Assembly (NCBI RefSeq): GCF_000765695.2
Contig: NZ_JRPB02000003.1
Location: 1-64,000 of the forward strand
Direction of reading: 5' to 3'
DNA from: Helicobacter sp. MIT 11-5569
GTDB lineage: Bacteria; Campylobacterota; Campylobacteria; Campylobacterales; Helicobacteraceae
Length of the DNA: 64,000 nucleotides
The notes under the pieces were generated by a model. It ran no database searches and was not told where the DNA came from. It saw only the letters and a list, made by a program, of their open reading frames with translations. Below are positions 63,301-64,000 of the stretch, in pieces. The first letter of the stretch is position 1, and every line of letters starts with the position of its first letter. A program made the position numbers and the translations under genes.

Positions 63301-64000
63301 AATATCCACACATTAAGGCAAAATACAAGAACAATGCTTAAAGAACGCGTGAATAAGGAAATTATCAACAAAAACACAGAAGAAGTAGCAGTGCTTACTA
63401 ATAAAGGAATCGCAAAAATGCTAAGCGATAAAGCGGTGCAAAAAAGTGTGGATAATGGTTTTACTAAGGAAGCACATTTTAAAGCAGTGGAACAAGTAGA
63501 ATCGCTATTTGCAAATGCTACAAAAGCAACAAGCCAAATAGATAAAGCGGATAAAAACCTAACCATACACCGCTATAATGCACCTTTTGAAAATGCAAAC
63601 GCACTTTTAACATTAAAAGAGTATAAGCTAAATGGAAAGAAAATTTATAGTTTGGAGTTAGAAAATTTAAGTGCCATTAAGTTTAATCCTAGTGGCAAGG
63701 ACTTAATGGAGCAATTACCAAAGTCAAAAGATGCAGACACCACAAACTTCCACACGCCCATTGATAATTCTGAACCTAATTCTACCACAAACCAAAATCA
63801 AAATCAAAAATGGCAATCCTTTTATAAAGAGAATCTCCAAAGACAATTAGAAACATTAAATGCCAATGAAAAGTATTTGACAGGGATAGGCAAAAACTAC
63901 GATAAAGCAAGCTTTGCAAAAACTAGACAAGACCTAGAACAAGAAATACAAAACTTAAAAACAAGAGATTTTAAAGACCTAGAAATCAATGATAATGATT
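57310..64000 (+). CDS. Giant polyvalent protein with nuclease-like and ParB-like domains (3' truncated)
   Basis: One frame open from ATG 57310 to the window edge, at least 2,230 codons. In order: a helical N-terminal region; a Gly/Ala-rich hydrophobic stretch (about 324-371; GAGVAGAIRGAQIG); coiled-coil regions; a PBECR-type (barnase/EndoU/colicin-like) nuclease domain (about 990-1115; HSIKHTLDRHG, NGHYIVIE); a Gln/Ala/Lys-rich coiled coil (1170-1245); a DdrB-like ParB domain (about 1248-1390; GKVSAGNHRAEAL); another PBECR-like region (1697-1811; ILLEPDRIV); and a MuF C-terminal-like domain (2024-2121; VLTNKGIAKMLSDK, LFANATKA). Such proteins are injected with phage or conjugative DNA. Domain calls are from memory of families. 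Confidence 0.8.
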   Translation, partial: MSEFGRFDFNIARELGSDDEIVDYLRNTAKTNINWDELKGFGTNTDIVNHLRDNSEHLKIFDKGIDQDALKADVLKESSALNPQNRSLLETTANYFEDMFGTKDAQEREAKRKSITENIEHLDLNTLNKEEAKSLYESLKLYENEGVQDIGAKFKEDFHLKKLQDFQNDKKAFSSAMQKENYSDLTKEEKEVVDSEVGSFQKFARDYVPFVDSMDKHFETFKAQQRAKEVILPEINEAFALWESNAKHILPTLGTALFGDDEKKKNQALNFLEDINKHIAEPFGFDGVAYDTEGNLYLQKGEGFYRINENFFDKEVFFNTLKASGVEIGAGVAGAIRGAQIGSRAGAWGLVAGGIAGGAVGSMAGAGGDYLINNYLLDRENSLSEFISKTTEAGLLSAVGDIALLGVSKIPAKAVTKAALKGAVGLMNNNVFVGGAKNAVFTQNIGAAQELLAKNINPTQQEAIKSFAKEFGGDLKKLNAESLQGSINTMREKFGENSILTKTAQKLNDFVVRTDKGNAQKELLETIRSDESGLGIGMLLEIAKESPAANSALKDLLQRTSANLDKELSKLGISEKTAIEVFADLKVGTKESYDEAINGILGELYRDNKVVLPANAYLNLRNALEKNIELDTNALSFLRFIENNIFNKEGVSFKQLSNARAQLNSFYEDAPSGTKDFLKNLVEKELRESINTGIEEIFKQNPQHYLSARELYQTALNDYATMSQTLKQLKKIGFDKENKTIEQAIDTLLKYAKGSGGIEQRANYALLTQGLSPQNKQALELSALQRLYKDSFVGNGEDFKVFDSKAFFNKLGDLENIFQTQGSKEYISFLRGFNTLFSNDAQIALKLGFAKPKQEGSSIATTVSGAVQQKFIKGVFATLIRNLPHNNIFVKGLGFSEKVQAAALRFHLRRALEKSKDINAFKTTLTQSAQKQGFNNATMEVITKITDDIEALHKEILGEVGKSDLLDIQKPLRMASQEELTTQLLNEVIKQDSKLWVGNFTNPKIAQKLGLDTNEPIKITMQGHSIKHTLDRHGAESVMAKNGAEAISLEDIKNHAQIINNADKSVVSINKDGQRVLISGKQINGHYIVIETISTKHNELKLKTMYKQKGNLEDNEVFRNAVQDHLVNGAESLSAKPSNHLDEAFSVSSPNSTTKPQALQTQEHISTKEILQFAKAEGLSGKETLKLLKEKEVKKTARELLKDINAKKDKELQAQLQAQEELELQKQAQIQAQKAEIQKQKDSQAGKAINEVDLQVGDSIVFKPLKQTYINTESKAYPAQYAIIDIKDLKPNFANTATQGRIYKQDSVIQDIKENLNPNKMFFNDGGFDGVPLILSDGKVSAGNHRAEALKNLSPTSREAYVKGAKEAFGVDLKDNEVIVRILDKDISKQDILNLSFASNIGREQNIAEKALSNLGKYQENLKELPDFISAQNADELSIKIAKILDKTNNGLNAFDTNLSLLASLSKTNDKSILEVLKKLQGSAEEKQALLEMFVKNAGSFHNLSKSTATPKLDLRPYLNQIIHFTNHAKGSRVENFKELLQEVKSILATTNVHGANALLEQNKYFYDDLMGKILGYSFARFKELENPSKNLFEFLSNINTLLREELEPTLFAQGRPLRDADIYDFASVSIKSGTPSNETSELLDLLPALKEKAKSFEAYRQTLNEANNPNPKANLTQEIPQDLQKAWLKEFNLKSIDEDYKVNFNPTITKILDNEGVKEVKITKGSLEKLLAENRTKYLDRIKPILLEPDRIVKQDENVFIFAKDFGEIKYFTSVVKNQQGEWIISSNAPKSHNGLENKIKNGGVEIYNKNQADNQINALAPYDDIAKSNTKLDNPNSTTNAITKQEAQEIPQNTQSLQPKENTLRHYEALAEESKALDISGFRPQYDKVEANTALTQRANTIPHFQPDEIIDVEFIAQEPNITKRIEYKRHNARAKTIQDLQEQLKSIDAQATQKINNGDSAEFFLKKYQNVESKLKELENKQGIPQTTKAQEIPNIHTLRQNTRTMLKERVNKEIINKNTEEVAVLTNKGIAKMLSDKAVQKSVDNGFTKEAHFKAVEQVESLFANATKATSQIDKADKNLTIHRYNAPFENANALLTLKEYKLNGKKIYSLELENLSAIKFNPSGKDLMEQLPKSKDADTTNFHTPIDNSEPNSTTNQNQNQKWQSFYKENLQRQLETLNANEKYLTGIGKNYDKASFAKTRQDLEQEIQNLKTRDFKDLEINDND
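60757..60774 (+). repeat. PNSTT linker repeat, copy 1
   Basis: CCCAATTCTACCACAAAA encodes PNSTTK after the first nuclease-like domain of the giant protein. It matches the copies at 62818 and 63775 at DNA level (CCYAATTCTACCACAAA). Confidence 0.7.
62818..62834 (+). repeat. PNSTT linker repeat, copy 2
   Basis: CCTAATTCTACCACAAA encodes PNSTTN after the second nuclease-like domain, in the same frame as the other copies. Confidence 0.7.
63775..63791 (+). repeat. PNSTT linker repeat, copy 3
   Basis: CCTAATTCTACCACAAA encodes PNSTTN after the MuF-C-like domain, identical to copy 2 over all 17 bases. Confidence 0.7.

Larger units (their letters stand above)
47020..64000 (+). mobile_element. Integrated element (prophage or ICE), left part, continuing past the window
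   Basis: All genes from 47.0 kb are on the plus strand and include a tyrosine integrase, small orphan genes, phage-type YopX, PP-loop and methyltransferase proteins, an initiator-like HTH protein, a replicative helicase, a DnaG-like primase and a giant polyvalent protein. This order resembles phage or conjugative-element gene sets, not core Helicobacter genes. The left boundary is set by the first orphan gene and is uncertain. No capsid, portal, relaxase or type IV secretion gene is in view, so the class cannot be decided. Confidence 0.85.

Noticed and set aside
58431-63566. Several minus-strand open frames of 70-214 codons inside 58.4-63.6 kb
   Set aside because: They lie opposite the giant plus-strand frame, lack ribosome binding sites and recognisable domains, and have Ser/Leu/Phe-rich content typical of antisense to a Lys/Glu/Ala-rich gene.
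1-64000. CRISPR arrays, tRNA and rRNA genes
   Set aside because: No regularly spaced repeats, cloverleaf-like sequences with CCA-proximal motifs, or rRNA signatures were recognised; a covariance-model search would be needed to exclude tRNAs fully.

Overview
The window looks like a Campylobacterota chromosome, most probably a Helicobacter species (an inference). It is AT-rich with tightly packed, often overlapping genes, and carries a four-subunit pyruvate:flavodoxin oxidoreductase (porGDAB), a CcoI/FixI-type copper ATPase, a Csd4/Pgp1-type peptidoglycan carboxypeptidase, a catalase next to an ankyrin-repeat gene, and a homopolymeric G tract inside a glycosyltransferase gene.

Layout. 1-1.5 kb: the end of an outer-membrane-type protein gene and an unknown gene. 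1.7-6 kb: a DUF455 ferritin-like gene and the porGDAB operon. 6.1-9.0 kb: a minus-strand locus of two unknown proteins, both with broken frames: an EF-hand protein split in two, and a secreted protein cut at a run of eight T inside its signal peptide. 9.1-22 kb: housekeeping (hisS, rpmE, rsmI, an rRNA methyltransferase, a RodZ-like protein, an aminotransferase, a purine permease, ccoI, hypE, the RNase P RNA gene, katA). 22.2-27.5 kb, minus strand: the ankyrin gene, then a GtrA/GtrC-like/GtrB-type cassette whose GtrB gene starts with a G10 tract (OFF as sequenced), then gph, a ThiD2-like gene and a Bax-inhibitor-1 gene. 27.5-31.5 kb: gapA, csd4, hemH and a thioredoxin-like lipoprotein.

31.6-45.4 kb is a nearly unbroken S10-spc-alpha ribosomal supercluster (rpsJ to rplQ, with secY, map, infA and rpoA). 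It has a promoter before rpsJ and a second promoter plus a long leader before rpmJ. gatC and a TetR-type regulator follow on the other strand.

From about 47.0 kb to the right edge lies an integrated mobile element, prophage or conjugative. It has a tyrosine integrase, small accessory genes (YopX-like, a PD-(D/E)XK-like protein, a PP-loop ATPase, a methyltransferase, ribbon-helix-helix and zinc-ribbon proteins), and a replication block (HTH initiator-like, RecA/DnaB-type helicase, DnaG-type primase). It then enters a single reading frame of at least 2,230 codons that runs off the window. This is a 'polyvalent' protein with several nuclease-like domains and a ParB-like domain. Almost the same 16-17-base linker follows each nuclease-like module.

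The main points of interest are the slippable tracts controlling surface or secreted products, the modular giant protein, and signs of mosaic gene ends in the element. No tRNA, rRNA or CRISPR array was recognised.
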